DNA of 64,000 nucleotides from contig NZ_BMMV01000015.1 of the NCBI RefSeq assembly GCF_014646115.1, positions 124,001 through 188,000 on the forward strand, written 5' to 3'. Below the pieces are notes generated by a model. That model was given only the letters and a program-made list of their open reading frames with translations. It did no database searches and had not been told where the DNA came from. Positions 17,941 to 27,481 of this stretch are shown in pieces (within the stretch, counting starts at the first letter, position 1; each line of letters opens with the position of its first letter). Source of the DNA: Streptomyces camponoticapitis (lineage in GTDB: Bacteria > Actinomycetota > Actinomycetes > Streptomycetales > Streptomycetaceae). Position numbers and translations under genes: made by a program.

Positions 17941-19218
17941 GTGGCAACTACCTCGCTCCCCCGCACCTCCAACCGCAGCGCCGTGATCGCGGCCCTGCTG
18001 TCCGGCGCGGACACGGACCGTCAACGGCTCGTCGCGGACACCGGCCTGAGCCGGGCCACGGTGTTCCGCATCGTGGACGACCTGATGGCCGAGTCCCTCG
18101 CCCTGGAGGGTTTCCGGGTGCTCCGGGAGGGCCCCGGCAGACAGTCGACGTCCGTGAGTTTCAACCACCGCTCCGCTCTGGTCTGCGGAGTCGACCTCGG
18201 CGGCACCAACTGCCGTGTGGTGGTGGCGGACGCGCTGGGCCGCGCGATCATCAGGAGCCGGGACACCACGCCGCGCGACGCGACGGCGGACGAACTCGCC
18301 GCCTGGGTGGCCGGCCGGATCACCGATCTCGTCGAGCGGCACGGCGACGGCGTCCCCCTGCACACCGTCACGATCGGCCTGCCCGGTGTCGTCACCGGCG
18401 ACGGACGGTCCGTCGTCGCATCGCACAATCTCGGCCAGATCAAGGGCACCGGATTCATCGAGAAGGTCTCCGCCCTCGTGGGCGTGGAGACCGAGGTCGG
18501 CAACGACTCCAACCTCGCCCTGCGGGGCGAACTCCAGTACGGATCGCTGCCGGACCGGGAGACCGCCGTACTGCTCGCCATGGGCACCGGCCTCGGTTCC
18601 GCCGTCTCCATCGACGGACAGGTGCTGCTCAGCAGGACCGGTCTGCTCGGCGAGTTCGGCCGCCTCCCGCTGCCCGGCCGCGAGGAGCGGCTGCGCGATC
18701 TGCTGTCCGGGGCCGACCTGGTGGCGTACGCGCGTGGCAGAGGCGTGGACGTGCCGACGGCGCGGGCGCTGTTCGCGGACCCGGAGGCGTACGCGCCGCT
18801 GCTGTCCGAGGTGCACGGCGCGCTGGCCCATCTCGTCACGATCGTCGCGCTCTCCTACGAGCCCGCCACAGTGGTCCTCACCGGCGGTTTCTCGGAGTCC
18901 TTCGACACCGCGCGGCTGGCCGCCATCAGCGACCAGGTCGCCGACACCGTCGGCGTCCGCAGCGTGGTGCGCCGATCGGACCTCGGCGACTCGGCGGGCC
19001 TGCTCGGCTCGATGGCGACCTCGCTGGGCCGTCTCTACGACTCGCTCGGCGTCAGCGCCGAGGACGCGGCCTCCGTGGCCGTCGACCGCGACCTGATCAT
19101 CCGCCGTCTCGCGGACTGTCCCACCTCCCCCACGGCCCCGGCCGCCGGCGCCAGCACTTCCGGCACCGACGACGCGACCACCCGCACCACCCACGACGAG
19201 CAGATGGCAGAAGGGTGA
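17941..19218 (+). CDS. ROK-family transcriptional regulator of the amino-sugar locus
   Basis: The protein has 425 residues from GTG 17941 (AGAGGA 3 bases upstream). An N-terminal winged helix (about 10-65; LVADTGLSRATVFRIVDDLM) is followed by a ROK domain with DLGGTNCR (85-92), a GNDSN catalytic-type motif and GTGLGSAV. The zinc motif usual in ROK proteins (GH followed by CxCGxxGC) is missing; that place reads GEFGRLPLPG with no cysteines. The acidic/Thr-rich tail is unusual. It probably senses a sugar phosphate and represses the following transport and hydrolase genes. Its TGA lies 5 bases before the lipoprotein start, so the two are likely coupled. The upstream region holds an AT-rich patch (CCAAATTAATCT) suited to a promoter or operator. 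Confidence 0.85.
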   Translation: MATTSLPRTSNRSAVIAALLSGADTDRQRLVADTGLSRATVFRIVDDLMAESLALEGFRVLREGPGRQSTSVSFNHRSALVCGVDLGGTNCRVVVADALGRAIIRSRDTTPRDATADELAAWVAGRITDLVERHGDGVPLHTVTIGLPGVVTGDGRSVVASHNLGQIKGTGFIEKVSALVGVETEVGNDSNLALRGELQYGSLPDRETAVLLAMGTGLGSAVSIDGQVLLSRTGLLGEFGRLPLPGREERLRDLLSGADLVAYARGRGVDVPTARALFADPEAYAPLLSEVHGALAHLVTIVALSYEPATVVLTGGFSESFDTARLAAISDQVADTVGVRSVVRRSDLGDSAGLLGSMATSLGRLYDSLGVSAEDAASVAVDRDLIIRRLADCPTSPTAPAAGASTSGTDDATTRTTHDEQMAEG

Positions 19219-19223
19219 CAACG

Positions 19224-20513
19224 ATGAATCGATCACGGACCCGGTGCGCACTCGCGGCACTTCCGGTCCTCGCGCTCACGCTCACGGCGTGCGGCGGTGG
19301 CGGGGTGGCGAAGTCCGACTCCGACAACAAGCTGACGATCTGGATGATGACCGGCGGGCCCGGCGACAACCCTCTGATCAAGGAGGCGACCGCCGAGTTC
19401 AAGAAGGACCATCCGGACATCGACGTCGACATCCAGATACAGCAGTGGGACGGTGTCGCGACCAAGATCACCACGGCGCTGGCCAGCGGCAACCCGCCGG
19501 ACATCGTGGAGATGGGCAACACCCAGACCCCGCTGCAGACCTACTCCGGCGGCCTCGCCGACCTCACGGAGGACAAGAAGTCCTTCGAGGGCTCCGACGG
19601 CTGGCTGGACGGTCTCTCCGCCCCCTCCGAGTTCGACGGCAAGCTGTACGCCGTCCCGCTCTACGGCGGCACCAAAGTGGTCATGTACAACAAGAAGATG
19701 TTCGCGGAAGCGGGCATCACCTCACCCCCGAAGACCCTCGCCGAACTCCAGGAGCACTGCGGCGCGCTGGCGGAGTCGAACAAGGGGACGGCCAACTTCT
19801 CCGGCTTCTACCTGCCGGGCCAGTACTGGTTCAACGGCATGCCCTTCCTCTTCGCCAAGGGCGGCAAGGTCGCCTCGCAGAAGGACGGCGAGTGGAAGGC
19901 CGAGATGTCGTCGGCGGCCAACCAGTCCGGCCTCAAGGCATGGAAGAACTTCCAGAACACCTGCTCCACCCCGTCCTCCCGCGGCGTCAACACCGACAGC
20001 CCCGACCAGGACCAGCTGTTCGCCGACGGCAAGGCCGCCATGGCCTACGTCAAGGCGTGGGAGCCGGCCGCCGTCATCGAGAAGAACCCGGAGATGAAGG
20101 AGAACATCGGCTTCTTCGCGATGCCGGGCTACGACGGGAACAGCACGATGCCCGTGATCGTCTCCGGGTCGACCATCGGTATCGCGGCGGGCAGCCCCGA
20201 CCGGGACGCCGCCGAGGACTGGCTGCGGGTCGTCTCCGGCGAGAAGTTCCAGCAGCGGATGGCGCTGAAGCTCAATCTGCTGCCGATCTCCCCGGAGTTC
20301 ACCCCGGCCGGCGTGCCCGAGCAGCTGACGGTGGCCTCCCAGGCCAGCAAGGTGAGCCAGCCGCTGCCGAACAGTCCCGGCGAGGCCACGCTTGAGACCG
20401 AGCGCTACAACGAACAGTTCTTCTCGAAGATCGCGAGCGGTGCGGACATCGCCTCGTCGTCCGCCGCGTACGACAAGCACGCGACGGAAGCCTTCAACTC
20501 GCTGAGCGACTGA
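19224..20513 (+). CDS. ABC sugar transporter, substrate-binding lipoprotein
   Basis: The protein has 429 residues. ATG 19224 has GAAGGG 8 bases upstream; a GTG at 19215 overlaps the previous stop and is an alternative. A lipoprotein signal ends in the lipobox LTAC with Cys23. The mature part is a family-1 extracellular solute-binding protein (LTIWMMTGGPGDNPLIKEAT, FDGKLYAVPLYGG and VVMYNKKMFAEAGI are typical elements). It should capture an oligosaccharide outside the membrane for the two permeases that follow. The neighbouring hexosaminidase and deacetylase suggest a GlcNAc-containing ligand. Confidence 0.9.
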   Translation: MNRSRTRCALAALPVLALTLTACGGGGVAKSDSDNKLTIWMMTGGPGDNPLIKEATAEFKKDHPDIDVDIQIQQWDGVATKITTALASGNPPDIVEMGNTQTPLQTYSGGLADLTEDKKSFEGSDGWLDGLSAPSEFDGKLYAVPLYGGTKVVMYNKKMFAEAGITSPPKTLAELQEHCGALAESNKGTANFSGFYLPGQYWFNGMPFLFAKGGKVASQKDGEWKAEMSSAANQSGLKAWKNFQNTCSTPSSRGVNTDSPDQDQLFADGKAAMAYVKAWEPAAVIEKNPEMKENIGFFAMPGYDGNSTMPVIVSGSTIGIAAGSPDRDAAEDWLRVVSGEKFQQRMALKLNLLPISPEFTPAGVPEQLTVASQASKVSQPLPNSPGEATLETERYNEQFFSKIASGADIASSSAAYDKHATEAFNSLSD

Positions 20514-20529
20514 CACCCCTGGACGCCTG

Positions 20530-21504
20530 ATGGCACTCACTGAGAAGCACCGTCCGGTGCGCGCACCGGACAGGGACCGCCGCACCGGGCCACCGGGCCG
20601 GCGCGGTCCGGCACGGCGGTCCCGGATGCTGCCCTGGGCGATGATCGCCCCCGCGCTGGCCGCGCTCCTGCTGATCCAGGGTTATCCCCTGGTCCGGCTG
20701 CTCACCCTGTCGACGCAGGAGTTCGGCCCCCGCTCGCTGTTCACCGGGCAGTCGGACTTCATCGGCCTGGACAACTTCACCCGGATCTTCACGGACGCCG
20801 ACTTCCTGGCGGTCCTGCTGCGGACCGTGGTGTTCACGCTGGTGTGCGTGACGCTGCTGATGGTGCTGGGATTCCTGATCTCGCACCTGCTGATGGGCAT
20901 CTCGCCGTGGGCCCGCGTCGTGACCACCGTCTGTCTGGTGCTGGTGTGGGCGATGCCCATGGTGGCGGCGACGCTGGTCTGGCAGTGGATGTTCCAGCCG
21001 CAGTACGGCGTCGCCAACTGGCTGCTCACCCAAGTCCGGGTGTTCGGGGACATGTCGGTCTACGACTGGTTCTCGCACCCCACCCAGGCGCTGGGCCTGA
21101 TCATCCTGCTGACGGTCTGGAAGGGGCTGCCGTTCGTCGCGCTGACCCTGTTCGCCGCCCGCGGCCAGATACCCGAGTCCCTGTACGAGGCGGCCCGCCT
21201 CGACGGCGCGGGGACCCTCCAGACGTTCCGCAGCATCACCATTCCGATCATGCGGCCCGTCCTCGCCATCCTCACCATCCTCGAAGTGATCTGGTCGGTG
21301 AACTCGTTCACCCCGATCTGGGTGCTGACGCAGGGCGGTCCCGACGGGGCGACCACCACGCTCGGCGTGTACGCGTACATCACCGCGTTCAGCCGTAACG
21401 AGTACGGCAGCGGCGCTTCGGTCGCGGTGGTGACCGTGGTGATCCTCGCCCTGTTCTCCGTCGCCTACGTCCGCAGGCTGTCCCGGCAGGGAGATGTCGT
21501 ATGA
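20530..21504 (+). CDS. ABC sugar transporter permease (MalF-like)
   Basis: The protein has 324 residues with an Arg-rich cytoplasmic N-terminus and six predicted membrane helices. The EAA loop that docks on the ATPase is EAARLDGAGTLQTFRSITIP. It starts 16 bases after the binding-protein gene and overlaps the second permease by 4 bases (ATGA). Confidence 0.9.
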   Translation: MALTEKHRPVRAPDRDRRTGPPGRRGPARRSRMLPWAMIAPALAALLLIQGYPLVRLLTLSTQEFGPRSLFTGQSDFIGLDNFTRIFTDADFLAVLLRTVVFTLVCVTLLMVLGFLISHLLMGISPWARVVTTVCLVLVWAMPMVAATLVWQWMFQPQYGVANWLLTQVRVFGDMSVYDWFSHPTQALGLIILLTVWKGLPFVALTLFAARGQIPESLYEAARLDGAGTLQTFRSITIPIMRPVLAILTILEVIWSVNSFTPIWVLTQGGPDGATTTLGVYAYITAFSRNEYGSGASVAVVTVVILALFSVAYVRRLSRQGDVV

Positions 21505-22328
21505 GAACCCGCAGTCGGCGCGGCGTGAACAACACGATCGCGATGGCCGTGTCCGCCGTGATGGTGTTCCCCGTCTACTGGATGGTCGCCACCGCCCTCA
21601 AGGAGCGGTCGGACATCCTCAGTTCGGTACCGAAGTTCATCCCCTGGCCGATCAGCCTGGAGAACTTCACCCGGGCGCTGGACAAGCCGGGCTTCTGGGT
21701 GTTCGTCCGCAACTCGCTGACGGTCACGCTCTCCTCGGTGGTCCTCTCGCTGATCATCTCGCTGTTCGCGGCGATCGCGATCGCGCGGTTCCGGTTCGCC
21801 GGCCGCAAGGCGGTGCTGACCATCCTGGTGCTGGTGCAGATGGTGCCGGCTGCGGCCATGGTCATCCCGGTGTATCTGATGCTCAGGTCCGTCGGCGGAC
21901 TGGACTTCCTGCCGGGCCTCGTCCTGACGTACATGACGTTCGTGCTGCCGTTCACGATCTGGACGCTGCGCGGGTTCGTGGAGGGTGTTCCCGTCGAGCT
22001 GGAGGAGGCCGCGCTCGTCGACGGGTGCGGGCGGTTCCAGATGTACGTACGGGTACTGCTGCCCCTGCTGATGCCGGGCATCGTGGCGACGTCGATCTTC
22101 GCCTTCGTCAACGCGTGGGACGACTACATCTTCGCCTACGTGATCATGAAATCCCAGGAGAACTACACGCTGCCGGTCTGGCTGGTGTCGTTCAAGACCT
22201 CGGAGAGCGTCGACTACGGCGCGATGATCGCGGCCTCGACGATCTTCTCCGTCCCCGTTCTCGTCTTCTTCCTGCTGGTGCAGCGCCGCCTCGTGGGCGG
22301 CATGACCAGCGGCGCCGTCAAGGGCTGA
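21501..22328 (+). CDS. ABC sugar transporter permease (MalG-like)
   Basis: The protein has 275 residues with six predicted helices and the EAA loop EEAALVDGCGRFQMYVRVLL. It forms the membrane pore with the preceding permease. No ATPase gene follows. In Streptomyces the shared ATPase MsiK commonly serves such carbohydrate transporters, and that is the likely arrangement here (inference). Confidence 0.9.
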   Translation: MRTRSRRGVNNTIAMAVSAVMVFPVYWMVATALKERSDILSSVPKFIPWPISLENFTRALDKPGFWVFVRNSLTVTLSSVVLSLIISLFAAIAIARFRFAGRKAVLTILVLVQMVPAAAMVIPVYLMLRSVGGLDFLPGLVLTYMTFVLPFTIWTLRGFVEGVPVELEEAALVDGCGRFQMYVRVLLPLLMPGIVATSIFAFVNAWDDYIFAYVIMKSQENYTLPVWLVSFKTSESVDYGAMIAASTIFSVPVLVFFLLVQRRLVGGMTSGAVKG

Positions 22329-22393
22329 CCGGGCCCGCGCCGCCACACACACATCACCGCACAACGATCAACCGCAAGGTGAGGAATCGAATC

Positions 22394-23863
22394 ATGACCG
22401 AGCTGTCCCGGCTCGCCCACGGCGTGCTGTTCCCCGCGCTCGGACGCAGAACCGTCCCCAGGTGGGCGCGCGCCCGGGTCGCCGAAGGACTCGGCGGCTT
22501 CGTCCTGTTCGGCAAGGACATCGCCTCCGCCGAACAGGTGCGGGAGCTGACCACGGCCCTGCACGGCCTCCGTGACCATGTGCTGCTCTCCGTCGACGAG
22601 GAGGGCGGCGACGTCAACCGGCTGGAGGGCTACGGCGGTACGTCCGTACCGGGCAATCACGCCCTGGGCCGCCTCGACGATCCCGCCCGGACCCGTGAGT
22701 CCGCCTACCAGATCGGCCTCTCCCTGGTGGAGGCCGGCATCGACTGGGACCTGGCGCCCGCCGTCGACGCGGCCGTCAACCCCCTGTCCCCCAACGGCAT
22801 CCGCACCTTCGGCGCCGATCGCGCGCTGGTCGCCAAGCACGCGGCCGCCTGGGTCGAGGGGCTCCAGGCGGCCGGGGTGAGCGCGTGCGCCAAGCACTTC
22901 CCCGGCCACGGTCTCAGCTCCACCGACGCCCATCTCGGCACGCCCACCGTGGACCTGTCCCGGCAGGAACTGGTGGACCACTACCTCGACCCGTTCCGTG
23001 CGGCCATCGCCGCCGGGGTCGACAGCATCATGGTGTCGCACGTCCACCTCAGCCGGCTGGACGACGTCCCGGCCACCATCAGCCCCGCCGTACTCACCGG
23101 TCTGCTCCGCGACGAGCTGGGCTTCGACGGCGTCGTGATCACCGACGCGCTGGAGATGCGCGGGATCGCCGACGTGGCGAGCCTGCCCGAGGCGGCCGTC
23201 CGGGCCGTCGCGGCCGGCGCGGACGCCCTGTGCCTGGGCGCGTGGGCGTTCGGCGACGACGTCGACGCGGCGGCGGCCGCCCTGGTGGCCGCGGTCGAGG
23301 ACGGCACCCTGCCCGAGGAGCGGCTGCGCGAGGCCAACGCCCGGCTCGCCAAGCTCGGCACCCGGCCGCGCGCCACCGGCGTCGGGCACGACGACACCGT
23401 CGGCGAGCAGCAGGCCCGCGACGTCCTGGAGGTACGGGGCGACGTGGCGCTCAAGGGAGAGCGGGCCCTGGTCGTACGGCTCGACCCGACGCACTCGCCC
23501 GCGCAGGGCGGCGCCTCCTGGGGCGTGGAGGAGCCGCTGCGCGCGGCGGGCGTCGACGTCGAGGCTCTCGCGGTGGCGGGTGACACCTACAACGCAGAGG
23601 GCATGATCAAGGCCGAGGTCGGCCTGTATCTCGACGAGTTCGGGCCGGACGCCGACGTGGTGCTGCTGGTGCGCAGCTCGCACCGGTTCCCCTGGCAGGG
23701 GCCGGTCCTGGACGAGCTGCTGGAGCGGTACCCCCGCTGTGTGGTGGTCGACATGGGCGTACCGGGCCACGACTTCGGCGGCTTCCGGGGCTGGGTCCGC
23801 ACCTTCGGAGCCTCACGCGTGTGCGCGCGGGCCGCGGTGGACGCGCTGCTGGGCGGGCGATGA
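22394..23863 (+). CDS. GH3 beta-N-acetylhexosaminidase (NagZ-like)
   Basis: The protein has 489 residues from ATG 22394 with GAGG 9 bases upstream. The NagZ-type motif KHFPGHGLSSTDAH spans about 167-180. Asp178 and His180 form the Asp-His dyad that acts as acid/base in GH3 hexosaminidases. The nucleophile is Asp251 in VVITDALEM. A C-terminal domain of about 130 residues lacks catalytic residues. No signal peptide is present, so it should cleave GlcNAc from imported chito-oligosaccharides or muropeptides inside the cell. Its stop overlaps nagA by 4 bases. Confidence 0.9.
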   Translation: MTELSRLAHGVLFPALGRRTVPRWARARVAEGLGGFVLFGKDIASAEQVRELTTALHGLRDHVLLSVDEEGGDVNRLEGYGGTSVPGNHALGRLDDPARTRESAYQIGLSLVEAGIDWDLAPAVDAAVNPLSPNGIRTFGADRALVAKHAAAWVEGLQAAGVSACAKHFPGHGLSSTDAHLGTPTVDLSRQELVDHYLDPFRAAIAAGVDSIMVSHVHLSRLDDVPATISPAVLTGLLRDELGFDGVVITDALEMRGIADVASLPEAAVRAVAAGADALCLGAWAFGDDVDAAAAALVAAVEDGTLPEERLREANARLAKLGTRPRATGVGHDDTVGEQQARDVLEVRGDVALKGERALVVRLDPTHSPAQGGASWGVEEPLRAAGVDVEALAVAGDTYNAEGMIKAEVGLYLDEFGPDADVVLLVRSSHRFPWQGPVLDELLERYPRCVVVDMGVPGHDFGGFRGWVRTFGASRVCARAAVDALLGGR

Positions 23864-25065
23864 CGGCGGGCCGTCCGGTACCGGGATCCGCACGACAGGC
23901 CCCGGGGCCGGAAGGTGCCGGTGGCGGGCGGCTGTTCACCGGCGGCAGGTTCGTCACGCCTGACGCCGGGGTGAGGGACGGGTGGCTCCTCGTGCGGGAC
24001 GGCCGTATCCACTCGATGGGTACCGGCGCCCCGCCCGGCACGCCGGAGCCCGTGGTGGATCTGGGCGGCCGGACCGTCGTGCCGGGGTTCGTGGACCCGC
24101 ACTGCCACGGCGGCTGCGGGCACTCGGTCTACACGGGGGATCCCGCCGCCGTACGGGGGGCGGCGGCGGGTCATCTCGCGCGGGGTACGACCACGATGCT
24201 GGCGTCCGTCGCGACGGTCGAGCCGTCCGCGATGGAGACGGCCGTACGCGCGATCGCGTCGGTCATCGACGACGGGTCCGCGCCCAGTCTCGCGGGCATC
24301 CACTTCGAGGGCCCGTTCCTGTCGCCCCTGCGCCGGGGCGCGCAGACCCGCTCCGCGCTGCGCGACCCCGACCCCGCGCTGCTGGCGCGGCTGATCGACG
24401 CGGCGGGCGGGCACGCGGTGTCGATGACCGTGGCGCCGGAACTGCCCGGCGCGCCGGAGCTGATCCGGCGGTACGCGGACGTGCTGGTCTGCTGTCTGGG
24501 TCACACCGACGCGGACGCGGCCCGGTTCGCGCGGGCCACCGATCTCGGTGCCCGTGCGGTGACGCACCTGTTCAACGCGATGCCGCCGCTGCACCACCGG
24601 GAGCCGGGGCCGGTCGCCGCCGCGCTGCTGGACCCCCGGCTGGTCTGCGAACTCGTCCTGGACGGCCACCATCTGGCCGACGACACCGTCCGGCTGGCCC
24701 ACCGGGTCGCGGGCCCCGACCGGCTGGTGCTGGTCAGTGACGCGATGCCGGCTGCGGGCATGCCGGACGGGGAGTACGCCTTCGCGGACCGCGAGGTGAC
24801 CGTGGCGGGCGGGGTGGCGACGCTGCGCGGCACCGACACGCTCGCCGGGTCGACGCTGTTCGTCGCGGAGGCGTTCCGCAGGGCCGTGGCGACGGTGGGC
24901 ATTCCGTTGGCGGACGCCGTACGGATGACGTCCGGCACCGCCGCCCGGCTGCTCGGGCTGAGCGACCGGGGCGAGCTGCGGCCGGGCCTGCGAGCCGACC
25001 TGGTCGAGCTCGACCAGGAGCTCCGACCCGCCCGGGTGTGGCTGGGTGGTGTGGAGGTGGGGTGA
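23860..25065 (+). CDS. nagA: N-acetylglucosamine-6-phosphate deacetylase
   Basis: The protein has 401 residues; the start is fixed by the ATGA overlap with the GH3 gene. Amidohydrolase motifs are intact: HCH (His81, His83), Glu150 in IHFEGPF, His215 in LGHTDAD, His236 in THLFNAMPP and the catalytic Asp294 in VSDAM. It converts GlcNAc-6-P to glucosamine-6-P and acetate. Together with the importer and GH3 enzyme it completes uptake, cleavage and deacetylation. No kinase or NagB gene lies in this locus. Confidence 0.88.
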   Translation: MTAGRPVPGSARQAPGPEGAGGGRLFTGGRFVTPDAGVRDGWLLVRDGRIHSMGTGAPPGTPEPVVDLGGRTVVPGFVDPHCHGGCGHSVYTGDPAAVRGAAAGHLARGTTTMLASVATVEPSAMETAVRAIASVIDDGSAPSLAGIHFEGPFLSPLRRGAQTRSALRDPDPALLARLIDAAGGHAVSMTVAPELPGAPELIRRYADVLVCCLGHTDADAARFARATDLGARAVTHLFNAMPPLHHREPGPVAAALLDPRLVCELVLDGHHLADDTVRLAHRVAGPDRLVLVSDAMPAAGMPDGEYAFADREVTVAGGVATLRGTDTLAGSTLFVAEAFRRAVATVGIPLADAVRMTSGTAARLLGLSDRGELRPGLRADLVELDQELRPARVWLGGVEVG

Positions 25066-25083
25066 ACATCCCGCGCAATACCT

Positions 25084-25119
25084 GGCCCCCGGCGGAGATC
25101 TGACGGACCGTCGGGGGCC
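25084..25119 (+). terminator. Hairpin terminator after nagA
   Basis: GGCCCCCGGCGG (25084-25095) pairs with CCGTCGGGGGCC (25108-25119) with one G-U wobble and a 12-base loop, 18 bases after the nagA stop. It marks the end of the amino-sugar operon. Confidence 0.5.
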
Positions 25120-25178
25120 GGCTGACGCGCCGGGCCGGCCGGAGTGGTCCACCACCTCCGCACAGGGCCCGGCTGTGC

Positions 25179-25220
25179 GCCGTACGGCCGCCGGACCGGC
25201 GGGAACGGGGCCGTACGGCC
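25179..25220. repeat. Paired GCCGTACGGC palindromes upstream of murT
   Basis: The palindrome GCCGTACGGC occurs at 25179-25188 and 25210-25219; the second copy extends to GGCCGTACGGCC (25209-25220). The spacing is 31 bp, about three helical turns. They lie in the 367-base gap before murT-gatD, which otherwise shows no gene. They could be operator halves, but short GC-rich palindromes are frequent in such genomes. Confidence 0.25.
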
Positions 25221-25432
25221 TGCGCGCGGGGTGCACCGCCCGCGGAAACACGCAGCTCGCCGGGCCGGGAACCGTCGCGCGGGCCACCGGCGGCTCCCTC
25301 GCGCGCCCGCCCGGCGGCTTCGTTCAGGCGTAGGTGTGACAACGATCGGTCCCATCTCCGGTGCCGTGGTTCGGGCCTGTGCGCGTATCTCGATAGGCTG
25401 AGCCCGGACCGACGCGAGGAGGATCAAGGACG

Positions 25433-26671
25433 ATGGCAGGCAACACGGACCCGCTGTCGCCACGGGCCAAGCTGGCCGTGACGGCAGGCAAGGCCGCAGC
25501 GGCGGTGTCGCGCGCTGCGGGGCGCGGCAGCGGATCGGTGATCGGCGGCAAGGTGGCGTTGCGGCTCGACCCGGATCTGCTGGCGGCTCTGGCGCAGCAT
25601 CTGGACGTCGTGCTCGTGTCGGCGACGAACGGCAAGACGACCACGACACGCCTGATCGCCGAGGCGCTGCGGGCCAGCGGCCCCGTGGTGTCGAACGCGC
25701 TGGGCGCGAACATGCCGGCCGGCATCACCTCCGCCCTCGCCGGCGGTTCGGACGCCAAGTACGGCGTGATCGAGGTCGACGAGAAGTACCTCGCCGGTGT
25801 CGCGCGCGACACCACGCCCAAGGCGATCGCCCTGCTCAATCTCTCCCGCGACCAGCTCGACCGCGCCGCCGAGACCCGTATGCTCGCCGAGCACTGGCGT
25901 GAGGGCCTGGCCGGTACGAAGGCCGTGGTCATCGCCAACGCCGACGACCCGCTGATCGTCTGGGCCGCCTCGTCGTCACCCAACGTGGTCTGGGTCGCCG
26001 CCGGCCAGGAGTGGAAGGACGACGCCTGGTCCTGCCCCGCCTGCGGCGGTGTGATGCAGCGGCCGGGCGACGACTGGTTCTGCGGTCAGTGCGGCTTCCG
26101 CCGGCCCGCGCCGAGCTGGGCGCTGCACGGTGACCATGTCCTGGACCCGCACGGCTCCGCCTGGCCGATCCACCTCCAGCTGCCCGGCCGCGCCAACCGC
26201 GCGAACGCCGCCACCTCCGCCGCCGTCGCCGCCACGTTCGGGGTGCCCCCGCAGGTCGCCCTGGAACGGATGTACCAGGTGCAGGCCGTGGCCGGCCGGT
26301 ACGACGTGGTGTCCTTCCTCGGCCGTGATCTGCGGCTGCTGCTGGCGAAGAACCCGGCGGGCTGGCTGGAGACCTTCTCCCTCATCGACCCGCCGCCCAC
26401 GCCCGTCATCCTCGCGGTCAACGCCCGCGGCGCCGACGGCACGGACACCTCCTGGCTCTGGGACGTCGACTACACCCGGCTGGCCGGTCACCCGATCTTC
26501 GTCATCGGCGACCGCAAGCTGGACCTGGCCGTGCGGCTGGAGGTCGCGGGCCTGGACTTCCGGGTGTGCGCGACCGCCGACGAGGCCGTGCAGATGGCGC
26601 CCCCCGGACGCATCGAGGCGATCGCGAACTACACGTCCTTCCAGGACCTGCGCCGGCGCGTCGGCAACTGA
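25433..26671 (+). CDS. murT: Lipid II isoglutaminyl synthase, Mur-ligase-like subunit
   Basis: The protein has 412 residues; GAGGAGG and AAGGA precede the ATG. The Mur-ligase P-loop is SATNGKTTTT with Lys68. A zinc-ribbon insertion (Cys201, Cys204, Cys217, Cys220) is specific to MurT. The C-terminal MurT domain ends in a region rich in RIEAIANYTSF. With GatD it amidates the alpha-carboxyl of D-Glu in lipid II to D-isoGln using glutamine and ATP, at the cytoplasmic face of the membrane. gatD starts 32 bases downstream. Confidence 0.92.
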   Translation: MAGNTDPLSPRAKLAVTAGKAAAAVSRAAGRGSGSVIGGKVALRLDPDLLAALAQHLDVVLVSATNGKTTTTRLIAEALRASGPVVSNALGANMPAGITSALAGGSDAKYGVIEVDEKYLAGVARDTTPKAIALLNLSRDQLDRAAETRMLAEHWREGLAGTKAVVIANADDPLIVWAASSSPNVVWVAAGQEWKDDAWSCPACGGVMQRPGDDWFCGQCGFRRPAPSWALHGDHVLDPHGSAWPIHLQLPGRANRANAATSAAVAATFGVPPQVALERMYQVQAVAGRYDVVSFLGRDLRLLLAKNPAGWLETFSLIDPPPTPVILAVNARGADGTDTSWLWDVDYTRLAGHPIFVIGDRKLDLAVRLEVAGLDFRVCATADEAVQMAPPGRIEAIANYTSFQDLRRRVGN

Positions 26672-26703
26672 GACAGATGAAGTCCGAGAGGGACGAGCGA
26701 AGA

Positions 26704-27432
26704 ATGAGTGACAACAGTCTGCGACTGGTCTGGATCTACCCGGACCTGCTGAGCACCTACGGCGACCAGGGCAACGCGCTGGTGGTGGAGCGCCGCGCCC
26801 GGCAGCGGGGTCTCGACGTCACGCGCGTGGACGTCCGCAGCGACCAGGCCGTACCGACCTCCGGCGACATCTACCTCATCGGTGGCGGCGAGGACCGGCC
26901 GCAGCGGCTGGCCGCCGAGCGGCTGCGCCGTGACGGCGGTCTCAACCGGGCCGTGTCCAACGGCGCGATCGTGTTCTCGGTCTGCGCCGGCTACCAGATC
27001 CTGGGCCACGAGTTCGTCAACGACCTCGGCGAGCGCGAGGGTGGTCTCGGACTGCTGGACGTGATCTCCACCCGTGGCGAGGGCGAGCGCTGTGTCGGAG
27101 ACGTACTGGGCGACATCGACCCGCATCTCGGACTGCCGCCGCTGACCGGTTTCGAGAACCACCAGGGCATCACCCATCTCGGACCGAGTGCCCGCCCGTT
27201 CGCACGGGTCTCGCTCGGCCGGGGCAACGGCACGGGTGACGGCACGGAGGGCGCGTACAACGACACGGTGTTCGGTACGTACATGCACGGCCCGGTCCTG
27301 GCACGGAACCCGCTGATCGCCGATCTGCTGCTGAAGCTGGCCCTCGACGTCAACGCGCTGCCGCCGGCCGACGACCGGTGGTACGAGGCGCTGCGCGCCG
27401 AACGGATCGCCGCCGCGACGCAGCCGGCCTGA
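26704..27432 (+). CDS. gatD: Lipid II isoglutaminyl synthase, glutamine amidotransferase subunit
   Basis: The protein has 242 residues from ATG 26704. The class I glutaminase nucleophile is Cys94 in VCAGYQILG and the catalytic His is His195 in GTYMHGPVL. The length and the CobQ-like fold fit GatD. It supplies ammonia to MurT in a two-protein complex that amidates peptidoglycan precursor. Confidence 0.92.
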   Translation: MSDNSLRLVWIYPDLLSTYGDQGNALVVERRARQRGLDVTRVDVRSDQAVPTSGDIYLIGGGEDRPQRLAAERLRRDGGLNRAVSNGAIVFSVCAGYQILGHEFVNDLGEREGGLGLLDVISTRGEGERCVGDVLGDIDPHLGLPPLTGFENHQGITHLGPSARPFARVSLGRGNGTGDGTEGAYNDTVFGTYMHGPVLARNPLIADLLLKLALDVNALPPADDRWYEALRAERIAAATQPA

Positions 27433-27481
27433 CGCCTTCCGTTCGACCGAGGGGTGTCCAGCAGTCGGACGCCTGGTTCGG

